Below are positions 1-9,222 of a DNA stretch of 64,000 nucleotides, in pieces; position 1 is the stretch's first letter; every line of letters begins with the position of its first letter. Location of the stretch: positions 124,001 through 188,000 of the forward strand of contig NZ_JAHKPU010000032.1 in NCBI RefSeq assembly GCF_018860505.1, read 5' to 3'. Under the pieces are notes generated by a model. It was not told where the DNA came from. It ran no database searches and was given only the letters and a program-made list of their open reading frames with translations. This DNA is from Pacificibacter marinus. GTDB lineage: Bacteria; Pseudomonadota; Alphaproteobacteria; Rhodobacterales; Rhodobacteraceae. The position numbers and the translations under genes were made by a program.

Positions 1-84
1 GCGCCGATCCGCCGCTTTTTCCCTTTCAAACTGCCGCGTGGGATGGTGTAACAGACCAAACGAGAATCTAACGGGAGACGCGAT

Positions 85-588
85 ATGGCGGGTTCGGTCA
101 ACAAAGTGATCATCATTGGCAATTTGGGACGCGATCCCGAAGTGCGTAGTTTCCAAAACGGCGGCAAAGTGTGCAACCTGCGCATCGCGACATCCGACAC
201 TTGGAAAGACAAAACCACAGGAGAGCGCAAAGAGCGCACCGAATGGCACTCTGTCGCGATTTTCCAAGAAGGTCTTGTGCGCATCGCTGAACAATATCTG
301 CGCAAAGGTTCAAAAGTTTACATCGAAGGCAAATTGCAAACCCGCAAATGGCAAGACCAATCTGGCGCTGACCGCTACTCAACAGAAGTGGTTCTGCAAG
401 GCTTTGACGGTGTTTTGACAATGCTTGACGGACGCAGCGAAGGCGGCCAAGGGGGCGGCGGTAACTATGGTGGCGGCTCTGGCGGTTACGATCAAGGCGC
501 GTCCTCAGGCGGCTATGGTGATGGTGGGTCTTCTGCGCCAGCCGGTGGCGGTCGCTCCAGCATGGATGACGACGAAATTCCGTTCTAA
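85..588 (+). CDS. ssb: single-stranded DNA-binding protein SSB
   Basis: This 167-residue protein coats single-stranded DNA during replication, recombination and repair, and recruits partner proteins through its tail. The N-terminal OB fold spans about residues 4-110 and opens with the family sequence [17 protein letters not shown] Gly/Ser/Tyr-rich linker follows (about 115-155), then the acidic tip DDDEIPF that docks partner proteins. Length and layout are normal for bacterial SSB. The start is supported by GGGAG about 8 bases upstream. A strong intrinsic terminator follows at 631-656, so the gene is probably monocistronic. I see no clear SOS operator in the short upstream stretch available. 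Confidence 0.97.
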   Translation: MAGSVNKVIIIGNLGRDPEVRSFQNGGKVCNLRIATSDTWKDKTTGERKERTEWHSVAIFQEGLVRIAEQYLRKGSKVYIEGKLQTRKWQDQSGADRYSTEVVLQGFDGVLTMLDGRSEGGQGGGGNYGGGSGGYDQGASSGGYGDGGSSAPAGGGRSSMDDDEIPF

Positions 589-630
589 AAGCAACGCGCT
601 TGATCACTTCAAATCGATATCTTGAAAATA

Positions 631-656
631 GGGCTGGCATACGCTGGCCCTTTTTT
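631..656 (+). terminator. intrinsic terminator after ssb
   Basis: An 8-bp stem (GGGCTGGC with GCTGGCCC, two G-U pairs) has the 4-base loop ATAC and is followed directly by six T. It lies 43 bases after the ssb stop codon. Confidence 0.85.
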
Positions 657-769
657 AGTGTGCAAGGATATTGTGAAAGGCACACAGAACGCACAGATAT
701 GTGAACGCCATAGGGGTTGTGATGGCCTGTGATGCGCCCTTTATCTAAGGCAACAAAAGGAACACGCAC

Positions 770-1066
770 ATGACAGCACAAAGCCAAGACCGCCAACAGC
801 CCAAAGCCGTTCTTCACCGTATGGATTTGCCGAATTACACCTGCGGCTATGGCACTGCGGCGTTAAATCTGCTTCAAAGCAACGGTTTTGACGTCGAAGA
901 CCATGTCTTACGCACGCGTCATGAAACAGATGCCTTCAAAGACAAACATCACATCACGACAACACCGCTGATCTTTATCGATGGCGTCAAAATTGGCGGT
1001 TTCACAGATTTGCAAAAACACATCAAAGCGCAAAAACCGAAACGAAAAGGGCTTTTCTCGCGCTAA
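770..1066 (+). CDS. glutaredoxin-like protein with single-Cys CGYG active site
   Basis: This 98-residue thioredoxin-fold protein is probably a glutathione-linked thiol oxidoreductase or a redox sensor. The cysteine at about residue 25 sits in TCGYG, where dithiol glutaredoxins have CPYC and class II monothiol ones have CGFS. The cis-proline motif TTPLIFIDG (about 64-72) and the glutathione-binding GG turn (IGGF) are present, so the fold looks intact. AAAAGGAA lies about 6 bases before the ATG. It has no operon partner. The missing second cysteine argues against disulfide reductase chemistry, but the substrate is unknown. Confidence 0.85.
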   Translation: MTAQSQDRQQPKAVLHRMDLPNYTCGYGTAALNLLQSNGFDVEDHVLRTRHETDAFKDKHHITTTPLIFIDGVKIGGFTDLQKHIKAQKPKRKGLFSR

Positions 1067-1116
1067 GTCTTGTTAAGGCTTGGCTCTTTCTTGTTAAGTT
1101 TCGGCACTTTAAAGGC

Positions 1117-2268
1117 CTAACGTGCGCGCAGACCGTCCTCGATTACCTTGAGAACAGCCTCGCGTGGAACGTCCGATGTCACAAAGCTTTCTCCGATGGA
1201 ACGTGCCAAAATAAAGCGCAACTGACCATCCAGCACCTTTTTGTCTTGCGCCATCAGATCGACCAGTGCCTCGGCTGACGGTAAATCACCCTCGATGTCT
1301 TTTAGATCGCATTTCATGCCCATAGCCTTGATCTGTGCGCGCACGCGACTTGGGGCTTCCTGCGAGCACAGCCCCAGACGCGCGGACAGTTCGTAAGCCA
1401 AAGCGCAGCCAATCGCCACGCCTTCGCCGTGCAGCAATCTATCAGAGTATCCCGTGGCGGCTTCCAAAGCGTGACAAAAGGTATGTCCCAAATTCAATAG
1501 AGCCCGATCACCCTGCTCCGTCTCGTCGCGTACAACAATTTCAGCCTTCATTTCAACGGATCGTTTCACCGCATAAGTACGCGCGGCGATATCGCCAGAG
1601 GCCATTAGAGGCCCATTTGCCTCAAGCCATTCAAAAAACGCCTCGTCGCCTAGCATCCCGTATTTCACAACTTCACCGCAGCCCGATAGAAAATCGCGGG
1701 ACGTCAAAGTGCCAAGAACGGACACATCGGCCAAGACCAATGACGGCTGATGAAAAGCACCGATCAAGTTTTTGCCCGCATCGGGTGAATTGATACCGGT
1801 TTTGCCACCAACAGAGCTGTCAACTTGGGCCAAAAGAGAGGTCGGAATTTGAACAAAGCGCACGCCGCGCCGCAAAATAGAGGCCGCAAAGCCCGCCAGA
1901 TCACCAATCACACCACCGCCAAAAGCAACCACAACATCGTTACGTTCGACCTTTTGCGCGAGTAACCATTCGACGGATTTGGTCAGTTCAGCCCAGCATT
2001 TCGTGCTTTCACCCGCAGGCAAAACAAGCGCTTCCATTTCGATGCCCGCCGCAGCCAAACCGCTGCGCAATGTGCCCAAATGCAAAGCAGCGACATTTTC
2101 TTCGGTGATCACACAAACACGTTTTTTCTTACCCAAAAGCGGTGCAATATGTGCGCCTGCCACGGCCACCAAGCCCTCGCCAATGCGCACATCATAGGCG
2201 CGATCTCCAAGCGGCACATGCACGGTTTGAAAAGTTCCCAAAGTCTCGATTGATGCGATATCGCTCAT
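1117..2268 (-). CDS. aroB: 3-dehydroquinate synthase AroB
   Basis: AroB converts DAHP to 3-dehydroquinate, the second step of the shikimate pathway, using NAD and a divalent metal. The 383 residues carry the NAD-binding GGGVIGDLAGFAA, the substrate-loop region around PTSLLAQVDSSVGGKTG and the metal-ligand histidine region NLGHTFCHALE, in the usual order and length. The start overlaps the aroK stop as ATGA, so the two genes are translationally coupled. The aroK-aroB pairing is standard in proteobacteria. Confidence 0.97.
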   Translation of the reverse strand: MSDIASIETLGTFQTVHVPLGDRAYDVRIGEGLVAVAGAHIAPLLGKKKRVCVITEENVAALHLGTLRSGLAAAGIEMEALVLPAGESTKCWAELTKSVEWLLAQKVERNDVVVAFGGGVIGDLAGFAASILRRGVRFVQIPTSLLAQVDSSVGGKTGINSPDAGKNLIGAFHQPSLVLADVSVLGTLTSRDFLSGCGEVVKYGMLGDEAFFEWLEANGPLMASGDIAARTYAVKRSVEMKAEIVVRDETEQGDRALLNLGHTFCHALEAATGYSDRLLHGEGVAIGCALAYELSARLGLCSQEAPSRVRAQIKAMGMKCDLKDIEGDLPSAEALVDLMAQDKKVLDGQLRFILARSIGESFVTSDVPREAVLKVIEDGLRAR

Positions 2269-2813
2269 TTGCTGTCCTTTACAATTCCGCCATGCGCCAC
2301 CAATGCATCCACAACTTTTTGGGCCATTTGTTCGATACTTAAACTGGGCTCGGCATCCACAACGATGCCCGCCATTGCGTAAATTGGATCACGCATTTCG
2401 GCCAATGATTTAAGCGTCTCGAACGGATTATCCGTTTGCAGCAAAGGCCGCGTGTTTTTATGGCGTACACGCTGCCATAGAATATCCACATCGGCCTTCA
2501 GCCATACAGCAACCCCTTGGGCTGCTATGGTTTCGCGGTTCTCAGCGCTCATAAACGCGCCGCCGCCGGTGGACAGAATGCAGCGCTCGTCTTCCAACAA
2601 ACGCGTGATCACTTGGGTTTCTTTGCTGCGAAAAAACGCCTCGCCATCGCGTTCAAAAATTTCTGCAATGGTTCGGTCAGCGGCACGTTCGATCTCAGCA
2701 TCCGAGTCCAAAAATGGGACCTCAAGGATCTGTGCGATCGCTTTGCCAACAGCCGTTTTTCCTGCGCCCATCATCCCCACGAGTGCAACTGTTTTGTCCA
2801 ACCCTTTGTACAT
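2265..2813 (-). CDS. aroK: shikimate kinase AroK
   Basis: AroK phosphorylates shikimate with ATP. The 182 residues from the preferred start hold the P-loop GMMGAGKTAVGKA, the substrate-binding FRSKET stretch and the GGGAF loop. The open frame extends upstream to 2933, but the ATG at 2813 is preceded by GGGGA at a good distance and gives the family's normal length; an alternative ATG at 2846 has only a weak site. It is the first gene of aroK-aroB, transcribed divergently from the small membrane-protein gene at 2988. Confidence 0.95.
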   Translation of the reverse strand: MYKGLDKTVALVGMMGAGKTAVGKAIAQILEVPFLDSDAEIERAADRTIAEIFERDGEAFFRSKETQVITRLLEDERCILSTGGGAFMSAENRETIAAQGVAVWLKADVDILWQRVRHKNTRPLLQTDNPFETLKSLAEMRDPIYAMAGIVVDAEPSLSIEQMAQKVVDALVAHGGIVKDSK

Positions 2814-2987
2814 GTTTTCCCCAGTGTCTTTGCGGGTGCGCCGCATGGCAAATTCTTGCTCACATTCATTTGTATGCCTCAATGACGTGATATTGTCGGA
2901 AATTCCATATATAAATATAGGAAAACATGTCATAGCGACAAAAAACCAGTCATACTAAATAAAAGACTGGGCAAAAGGAGGCAATCG

Positions 2988-3125
2988 ATGCGAAAATTTT
3001 TAGGACGACTTTTGATCATGACGCTGGCGTTATGTACAATCGGATTTGTGGCCTTTGCCTATGTCGGGGATTTATCACCAACCCGCGCAGACGTCAGCCT
3101 GCCCGTGACGCTCTCGTTGCAATAG
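2988..3125 (+). CDS. 45-residue single-pass membrane protein
   Basis: A very strong ribosome site, AAAGGAGG, lies 6 bases before this ATG. The 45-residue product has a basic start (MRKFLGR), one hydrophobic segment (about residues 8-26, ending AFAYVGD) and a short polar tail (LSPTRADV). The stop at 3123-3125 is 2 bases before the ATG of the next gene, which suggests coupled translation with the exported protein at 3128. I do not know a function. From memory, similar tiny proteins with a hydrophobic helix followed by a DLSP-like tail occur upstream of xerD in related bacteria, so I take it as a real, conserved small protein. The topology is inferred from hydropathy only. Confidence 0.8.
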   Translation: MRKFLGRLLIMTLALCTIGFVAFAYVGDLSPTRADVSLPVTLSLQ

Positions 3126-3127
3126 GC

Positions 3128-4786
3128 ATGGCAATGACCATCTTTGGGGGCCAAGCGACCGCAGTTCACGCGCGCGCTGTGACACCATCACGCGGGCCCT
3201 TGTCACGTTGGACGCTTTTGACCGGCACAGCTTTGGCCTTGCTGCTGAACCTTGGGGGCCCCACAAAAGGGATCGCCCAAGACGCTGTTTCGGATAAGCC
3301 TCTGTCGGCCATCAACTGGCTAACACAGTCGCTTGACGCGCCCCGCGCCACACCAACCGCTCTTGTGCCGACCCCATCGACGCGTGATGATATTTCCGAA
3401 AACGCACTGCCAGAGGACGTCACATCAGGCCCGATAGATGCGCCGCGCATCGACGCTGTTGGCTTGCTCAGCACCGCCCAAACTGGATTGCCACGCGATC
3501 TTTGGGGGGCGTCCAAAGCTTTGGATCTCAGCCGCAGATTGACGTCTATTTCCCAAAATTCCGATCTGTTGCCAGCCTCAAGACGGTTGTTGAATACGCT
3601 TATCTTGGCCGAGCTCGACCCGCCTTTAGGGATGCAAAATGATGGACGATTGTTTCTCGCGCGCGTGGATGCTTTGTTGTCGCAAGGCTTGATTGAGGAA
3701 GCCGACGCATTGATGCAGCGCGCTGGATCAGATGAACCAGAAGTCTTTCGACGCGCATTTGACGCCAAACTGTTGATGGGCACCGAAAGCGAAGCCTGCG
3801 CACAGCTCAAAACCACGCGCGGGCTGTCCCCCGCTTTGCCGACACGGATTTTTTGTCTTGCGCGAGACGGTGATTGGCGCGCCGCCGCGCTGACACTGGA
3901 AACCAGCACCGCCTTGGGGCTGATTTCTATAGACGACGGCAACCTATTGGCGCGGTTTTTAGACCCCGAACTGTTCGAAGGCGAGCCCGCCTTGCCGATT
4001 CCTGACGCCCCGACCCCGCTGATATTTACGATGATGGATGCGATTGGCGAACCTATCCCCACGCAATCCTTGCCGCTTGCCTTTGCGCAATCGGATTTGC
4101 GCCAAACCGCAGGCTGGAAAGTACGCGCAACCGCTGCCGAACGTTTGGCCCGCGTTGGCGCGCTGACGCCCAATCGCTGGCTTGGTATCTGGTCAGAACA
4201 TTTGCCCGCTGCATCGGGGGGGATTTGGGATAGAATTGAAGCATTACAACGGTTTGAGACCGCGCTGAACACAGGTGATCCCAACGGCGTTTCGCATAGC
4301 CTTGGTCGTGTCTGGACTGAGATGGGCGAATCTGGGCTGCAAATCGTTTTTGCCGATTTGTTCGCGCAAAAACTTAGCGATGCACCGCTTGCGGGAAAGG
4401 CCGCCGATGTTGCATTTGAAGTGGCGCTGCTCTCGCCGTCTTACGAAATCATCGCCGCCAACTGGGACAAGCCTTTGTCCAAAAACGCCGCATTCGCGCG
4501 CGACATTGCATTGGGAGAAGTTCCCTCAGAACGCATATTTGAGGCGCGCAAACGTGCTATCGTTGATGGGTTTCGCAATACGGGTATCCCAGTGCGCCTA
4601 AGCGGGTTGGTGCAAAGCAATCGATTGGGCGAGGCAATTTTGCGCGCCATCGAATTGCTTGAAGGTGGGGCCACTGGCGATTTGGACGAGTTGACGGATG
4701 CGTTGCAGTTTTTCAGGGCTGTCGGGTTAGAGGCCACGGCACGCCGCGCAGCGCTTGAGATATTATTATTGGAACGCCGCGGATGA
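3128..4786 (+). CDS. exported protein of unknown function, upstream of xerD
   Basis: I do not recognise a family. From the ATG at 3128 the protein has 552 residues. A hydrophobic segment, TLLTGTALALLLNLG, is followed by GIAQDAV, which looks like a signal peptide with cleavage near AQ-D, so it is probably periplasmic or membrane-anchored. The rest is rich in Ala/Leu helices of TPR-like or helical-repeat character. The open frame runs upstream to 3032, but that part overlaps the 45-residue gene, so 3128 (or 3134) is preferred. The 3' end overlaps xerD as ATGA. The tight link to the small membrane protein and xerD suggests one transcript; any role in cell division or chromosome segregation is only inferred from context. 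Confidence 0.8.
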   Translation: MAMTIFGGQATAVHARAVTPSRGPLSRWTLLTGTALALLLNLGGPTKGIAQDAVSDKPLSAINWLTQSLDAPRATPTALVPTPSTRDDISENALPEDVTSGPIDAPRIDAVGLLSTAQTGLPRDLWGASKALDLSRRLTSISQNSDLLPASRRLLNTLILAELDPPLGMQNDGRLFLARVDALLSQGLIEEADALMQRAGSDEPEVFRRAFDAKLLMGTESEACAQLKTTRGLSPALPTRIFCLARDGDWRAAALTLETSTALGLISIDDGNLLARFLDPELFEGEPALPIPDAPTPLIFTMMDAIGEPIPTQSLPLAFAQSDLRQTAGWKVRATAAERLARVGALTPNRWLGIWSEHLPAASGGIWDRIEALQRFETALNTGDPNGVSHSLGRVWTEMGESGLQIVFADLFAQKLSDAPLAGKAADVAFEVALLSPSYEIIAANWDKPLSKNAAFARDIALGEVPSERIFEARKRAIVDGFRNTGIPVRLSGLVQSNRLGEAILRAIELLEGGATGDLDELTDALQFFRAVGLEATARRAALEILLLERRG

Positions 4787-5715
4787 GTGCAGACCACAAT
4801 TGGATTTCGCTTTACGCCGAAGCCCAAGCGGCTGAACTTGGGGCCGCCGAGAATACGCGACTGTCTTACGGGCGTGATTTGCTCGGGTTTTCTGACTGGC
4901 TTGGGCGTCAAGGTCGCTCATTTGAGACAGCGGAACGCGCCGAGATAGAATCCTATTTGGTCGCTTGCGAGGCAGAAGGTTTAGCGCAATCCACACGGGC
5001 GCGCCGTTTGTCATCTATCAAGCAACTGTACCGTTTTGCCTTTGAAGAAGGCTGGCGCACAGAGAATCCCACGTTGCAAATTCGCGGACCAGGGCGCAGC
5101 AAACGCCTGCCCAAAACCCTATCCGAAGATGAGGTATCGTCGCTTTTGACGGCGGCCCGCAGCATGGGCAAAACCGCTTATGATCGTGCGCGCAATACCT
5201 GTTTGATCGAAGTGCTTTACGCAACGGGTCTGCGGGCGTCAGAATTGGTCGAGTTGCCGATATCGGCCGTACGCGGCGACCCACGAATGATTTTGGTACG
5301 CGGCAAAGGCGATAAAGAACGGATGGTGCCCTTGTCTGCACCAGCACGCAGCGCGTTGACGGATTGGTTGGTCCACCGCGACGCAGCAGAAGACATCGCA
5401 CGCCTTGAAAAGGGTAAAAAGCCATCCCCATTTGTCTTTCCCTCACGCGCCAAATCTGGGCATTTAACACGCGTGGGCTTTTATCAACTGATTAAAGAGA
5501 TCGCGATACAGGCTGGCCTGTCGCCAGACAAAGTCACCCCACATGTGATGCGACACGCATTCGCCACGCATCTACTGGCACATGGGGCCGATTTGCGGGC
5601 GATCCAGACACTTTTGGGTCATGCGGATCTGTCGACCACTGAGATTTATACCCATGTGTTGGATGAGCGTCTCAAGGAATTGGTGCTGACCCATCACCCT
5701 CTAGCTGACACATAA
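4783..5715 (+). CDS. xerD: tyrosine recombinase XerD
   Basis: XerD, with XerC, resolves chromosome dimers at dif near division. The 310 residues show an N-terminal SAM-like DNA-binding domain (about 5-90) and a C-terminal catalytic domain with all expected residues: Arg in ATGLRASELVELP, Lys in RGKGDKERMVPL, the HVMRHAFATHLL His/Arg box, LLGHADLSTTEIYTH with the second His, and the nucleophilic Tyr. The start overlaps the preceding gene. XerD is favoured over XerC by the sequence and by its usual aroKB-linked position in this group. Confidence 0.93.
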   Translation: MSADHNWISLYAEAQAAELGAAENTRLSYGRDLLGFSDWLGRQGRSFETAERAEIESYLVACEAEGLAQSTRARRLSSIKQLYRFAFEEGWRTENPTLQIRGPGRSKRLPKTLSEDEVSSLLTAARSMGKTAYDRARNTCLIEVLYATGLRASELVELPISAVRGDPRMILVRGKGDKERMVPLSAPARSALTDWLVHRDAAEDIARLEKGKKPSPFVFPSRAKSGHLTRVGFYQLIKEIAIQAGLSPDKVTPHVMRHAFATHLLAHGADLRAIQTLLGHADLSTTEIYTHVLDERLKELVLTHHPLADT

Positions 5716-5847
5716 AAATATTGATCGAATTTGCGTCTGAGACTGGCCCATCCCTTGCGCGTCGTGCGGTGCGGCCCCATAACGATGCACAACACCTTGC
5801 ACCGACATTGCACCTTGTCGCCCCCTGTGAAAATTGGAGCCTGACCT

Positions 5848-7155
5848 ATGGACATCACCATGCTTGACGCCGCCTTTTGGATGACATCCGCTGCCATCTT
5901 TGGCTTGCTTGTGTTGTCAGGGTTCTTTTCGGGGTCTGAAACGGCTTTGACGGCTGCCTCGCGCGGGAAACTGCGCGCGCAAGCCGATAAAGGCGCAAAG
6001 GGGGCGCAAAAAGCCTTGGATGTCACCGAAGACAACGAACGTCTGATCGGGTCGGTTTTGCTGGGCAATAACCTTGTGAATATCCTTGCGACCTCTTTGG
6101 CGACGGCGCTGTTCACACGGGTGTTCGGCGAAAGCGGCGTGGCATTGGCGACCTTAGTTATGACCGGCCTTGTGCTTGTTTTTGCAGAAGTTTTGCCCAA
6201 AACCTATGCCATCACCAATCCTGAAACAGCGGCCGCTCGGGTGGCAAAACCCATTTCGGCTGTTGTGTTGATCTTTTCGCCAGTGGTGAGCTTTGTGCGC
6301 ATGTTGGTGCGTGGCATGTTGCGTTTGTTTGGCGTTCAAACCGACCCGGACAGTCATTTCTTGGCGTTAAAAGACGAAATCGCGGGCGCGATTGCATTGG
6401 GCCACGTCGAGGGCGCTGTTGAGAAAGAAGATCGGGATCGCCTGCTTGGTGCGCTGGATTTAGGCGAGCGCACTGTTGAGGAAATCATGCTTCACCGTTC
6501 GAAAATCGAAATGATTGATGCAGATACCCCGCCACGTGATGTGCTTGAGGCCTGTTTGAAATCGCCGCACACACGTTTGCCGCTTTACCGTGATGACCCT
6601 GAAAACATCGTCGGCGTGATCCATGCCAAAGACCTGTTGCGTGGCATGTATGCCGAACGTGTCGATGCGATGGGCGATACAGAATTTGCGGCATTCGATG
6701 TCATGGGCGTAACGATGGAGCCCTATTTCGTACCCGAGACCACAACGCTTGATGATCAAATGCGTCAATTTTTGCGTCGCCAAACCCATTTTGCGCTCGT
6801 CGTTGATGAATATGGCGCACTACAAGGCTTGATCACATTGGAAGATATTTTGGAGGAAATCGTCGGCGAAATAACAGACGAATTTGACCAATCCGAAAAT
6901 GCGCCCGTTAAATCCAAGGAAGGCGGCTGGGTCGTCGACGGTGGAATGACCATCCGCGACTTTAATCGCTCCACAGAATGTAACCTGCCAGATGACGAGG
7001 CCAACACCATGGCAGGTCTGGTCATCCACGAGGCTCAAATGATTCCCACAGCTGGACAAGTTTTCTCGTTCCACGGACACCGCTTTGAAGTGGTCGCACG
7101 CAAAGACAATCGCCTTTCAACACTGAAAGTGCGCCCTTTGCGCCGAGGTTTATAA
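5848..7155 (+). CDS. HlyC/CorC-family (CNNM-type) transporter
   Basis: This 435-residue inner-membrane protein belongs to the family linked to magnesium or cobalt efflux, and some members bear the old name hemolysin. About four hydrophobic helices form the N-terminal DUF21 domain (residues 10-150, including LVLSGFFSGSETALTAASRG). A CBS pair follows (about 200-330, with IMLHRSKIEMID and FALVVDEYGALQGLITLEDI), then the CorC C-terminal domain (about 345-430). GGAG precedes the ATG. The stop overlaps rlmJ as TAATG. The ion transported cannot be read from sequence. Confidence 0.9.
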   Translation: MDITMLDAAFWMTSAAIFGLLVLSGFFSGSETALTAASRGKLRAQADKGAKGAQKALDVTEDNERLIGSVLLGNNLVNILATSLATALFTRVFGESGVALATLVMTGLVLVFAEVLPKTYAITNPETAAARVAKPISAVVLIFSPVVSFVRMLVRGMLRLFGVQTDPDSHFLALKDEIAGAIALGHVEGAVEKEDRDRLLGALDLGERTVEEIMLHRSKIEMIDADTPPRDVLEACLKSPHTRLPLYRDDPENIVGVIHAKDLLRGMYAERVDAMGDTEFAAFDVMGVTMEPYFVPETTTLDDQMRQFLRRQTHFALVVDEYGALQGLITLEDILEEIVGEITDEFDQSENAPVKSKEGGWVVDGGMTIRDFNRSTECNLPDDEANTMAGLVIHEAQMIPTAGQVFSFHGHRFEVVARKDNRLSTLKVRPLRRGL

Positions 7156-7946
7156 TGCTGTCGTATCAGCACGGGTTTCACGCGGGCAATTTGGCAGATG
7201 TGCAAAAGCACGCCTTATTAGCGGTGATGATCGAATACCTCACCCGCAAAGACAAACCGCTGTCCTATATTGAAACGCACGCGGGGCGCGGTCTGTATGA
7301 TCTGCAAGGTTCACAAGCGCAAAAGACAGGCGAAGCAGAGGCTGGCATCTTAAAGGTCGCCAAATGGTTCAAGCCTGACCATCCTTATAGCCGCGCGCGC
7401 GAAACCATTTCAGACGCTCAAGGCAAAAGCATATATCCAGGGTCGCCCGCACTGGCACAGGCCTTGTTGCGCGATGATGACAATATGCATCTGGCCGAAC
7501 TGCATCCTGCGGAATTTGAACTTTTACAGACATCGATGCGCAGCTCGAACTCATATGTGGGTCTGCATATGCTCAAACAGGACGGCATGGCTTTCGCGCA
7601 AAGTGTCTGCCCGCCTACCCCGCGTCGGGGCTTGTGCCTGATCGATCCGCCCTATGAAATGAAATCCGATTACAACATTTTGCCGAGCTTTATTGAAAAG
7701 CTGCACCGCAAGTGGAATGTCGGCATTATTGCACTGTGGTATCCGATCTTAGAGGGCGGCGCGCACAAACCCATGACGGATATGTTGCTAGGGCTCGATC
7801 TGCCAGACGTGCTGCATCACGAGGTGCGTTTCCCCCCAGCACGCGAGGGGCATGGCATGATCGGATCAGGTATGTTTATCGTGAATACGCCTTGGGGATT
7901 GGCCGATGAGGCACAGCGTCTGAGCAAACTGTTCAACACACTGTAA
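7155..7946 (+). CDS. rlmJ: 23S rRNA (adenine(2030)-N6)-methyltransferase RlmJ
   Basis: RlmJ methylates A2030 of 23S rRNA with S-adenosylmethionine. The 263 residues start with the hallmark LSYQHGFHAGNLADVQKHAL and include the SAM-site HAGRGLYDL and the catalytic motif LIDPPYE (DPPY, N6-adenine methyltransferase). Length is normal for the family. It is coupled to the CorC-like gene by TAATG. No terminator is obvious after it. Confidence 0.95.
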   Translation: MLSYQHGFHAGNLADVQKHALLAVMIEYLTRKDKPLSYIETHAGRGLYDLQGSQAQKTGEAEAGILKVAKWFKPDHPYSRARETISDAQGKSIYPGSPALAQALLRDDDNMHLAELHPAEFELLQTSMRSSNSYVGLHMLKQDGMAFAQSVCPPTPRRGLCLIDPPYEMKSDYNILPSFIEKLHRKWNVGIIALWYPILEGGAHKPMTDMLLGLDLPDVLHHEVRFPPAREGHGMIGSGMFIVNTPWGLADEAQRLSKLFNTL

Positions 7947-7982
7947 TCCTGAGGCAGCAAAATCGCATAGACATGTAAAATA

Positions 7983-7999
7983 TGCATACATTCTATGCA
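7983..7999. promoter_or_regulatory. palindrome upstream of TRAP binding-protein gene
   Basis: A perfect 6-bp inverted repeat, TGCATA-CATTC-TATGCA, lies about 105 bases before the start of the TRAP binding-protein gene. Its size and spacing fit a dimeric repressor operator, for instance of the GntR type that often controls TRAP genes. No regulator gene is adjacent, so the assignment is inference. Confidence 0.35.
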
Positions 8000-8104
8000 G
8001 TCTTGGTTGTTTATTTCCAAATTTTAAATCGATACCCATCAAAAGATTCATTCTTCGCAGTACCGCTTTGAATCTTATATCTATTTATCACAAGGAAATC
8101 ACAC

Positions 8105-9199
8105 ATGGATCGCCGTTCTTTTTTGAAAACCTCAGCTCTTGGTGGCGCGTCCGCAGTAGCAACCACAACATTGGCAGCCCCCGCATACGCACAAGGCAAA
8201 CGGACTTTATCAATGGTCACAAGCTGGCCACGCGGTTTTGCGGGCGTTTGGGACGCTGTTGAAGCCTTTGCAAAATCCGTCACTGACATTTCCGACGGCC
8301 AACTGACGATTGAACCCAAAGCGGCTGGCGAATTGGTCGGCGGTCTTGAAGTCTTCGATGCCGTCACAGCCGGTCAAGCCGACATGTACCACAGTGCGGA
8401 TTACTATTTCGTCGGCCAACATCCAGCTTGGGCTTACTTCACAACTGTTCCATTCGGCATGTCTACACCAGAAATGACGACGTGGTATTACGGTGCTGAC
8501 GGCATGCAAAAGCACCACGAGCTTGGTGAAATATTCGGCTTGAAACCGTTCATTGCTGGCCAAACAGCGGCGCAAGGTGGCGGTTGGTTCCGCAAAGAAA
8601 TCAATTCTGCAGATGATTTCCTAGGCCTAAAATTCCGAATTCCTGGTCTTGGCGGCGAAGTACTCTCGAAACTCGGCGCCTCTGTACAAACCATTCCGGG
8701 CGGTGAAATCTACCAAGCGCTTTCCACTGGCGCGCTCGACGGCACAGAATGGATCGGCCCTTGGGCAGATGAAAAGCTCGGGCTTCAAGAAGTCTGTGAC
8801 TTCTACTACCCAGCGGGATTCCACGAGCCAAGTGCTGCGATGACCATTGCTACGAACTTGGACGTCTTCAATGATCTGACTGCAGGGCAACAGCGGGCCA
8901 TCGAAGTGGCTGCAAGTTCCGCTCATCAAAGTAGCTTTGCTCAATTCATGGCGAACAATGGCCCCGCACTAGAGCGTCTTATCGCTGGCGGAACACAAAT
9001 CATGGCGTTTTCTGACGATGTTTGGGATGCCTTCGGTTCAGCGTCTAAAGAGGTTCTTGATGGTTACATGGACGACAGCCTTTTCGCTGATATCCGCGCA
9101 TCGGCAGAAGCCTCTATGGAGGCAACATCTGGTTGGTCTGGCCGCTCAGACAACATTTACACCGCACAGCGTGACCGCGTTCTCGCAAACATGAAGTAA
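8105..9199 (+). CDS. TRAP transporter substrate-binding protein, TakP-like
   Basis: This 364-residue periplasmic DctP-family protein probably binds a 2-oxo acid or similar carboxylate. The N-terminus MDRRSFLKTSALGG is a Tat signal with cleavage near AYAQG. From memory it resembles R. sphaeroides TakP, which binds 2-oxo acids such as pyruvate: GGGWFRKEIN, the IPGGEIYQALSTGALDGTEW stretch with its ligand-contacting Glu-Trp, and DEKLGLQE correspond to TakP motifs. No DctQ/DctM membrane subunits lie beside it, and a terminator follows at 9223, so it is an orphan that must use a permease encoded elsewhere. AAGGAA precedes the ATG. Confidence 0.9.
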   Translation: MDRRSFLKTSALGGASAVATTTLAAPAYAQGKRTLSMVTSWPRGFAGVWDAVEAFAKSVTDISDGQLTIEPKAAGELVGGLEVFDAVTAGQADMYHSADYYFVGQHPAWAYFTTVPFGMSTPEMTTWYYGADGMQKHHELGEIFGLKPFIAGQTAAQGGGWFRKEINSADDFLGLKFRIPGLGGEVLSKLGASVQTIPGGEIYQALSTGALDGTEWIGPWADEKLGLQEVCDFYYPAGFHEPSAAMTIATNLDVFNDLTAGQQRAIEVAASSAHQSSFAQFMANNGPALERLIAGGTQIMAFSDDVWDAFGSASKEVLDGYMDDSLFADIRASAEASMEATSGWSGRSDNIYTAQRDRVLANMK

Positions 9200-9222
9200 A
9201 TCACTGAACACATTGAAAATAT

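Noticed and set aside
113-817. 234-codon frame on the minus strand across ssb
   Set aside because: It is antisense to a certain ssb gene and its terminator, has a Cys/Arg/His-rich composition typical of shadow frames, and no ribosome site.
3166-4284. 372-codon minus-strand frame opposite the exported protein gene
   Set aside because: Ser/Arg/Pro-rich shadow. The plus strand has a signal peptide, coupled start and coupled stop with xerD, so it is the coding strand.
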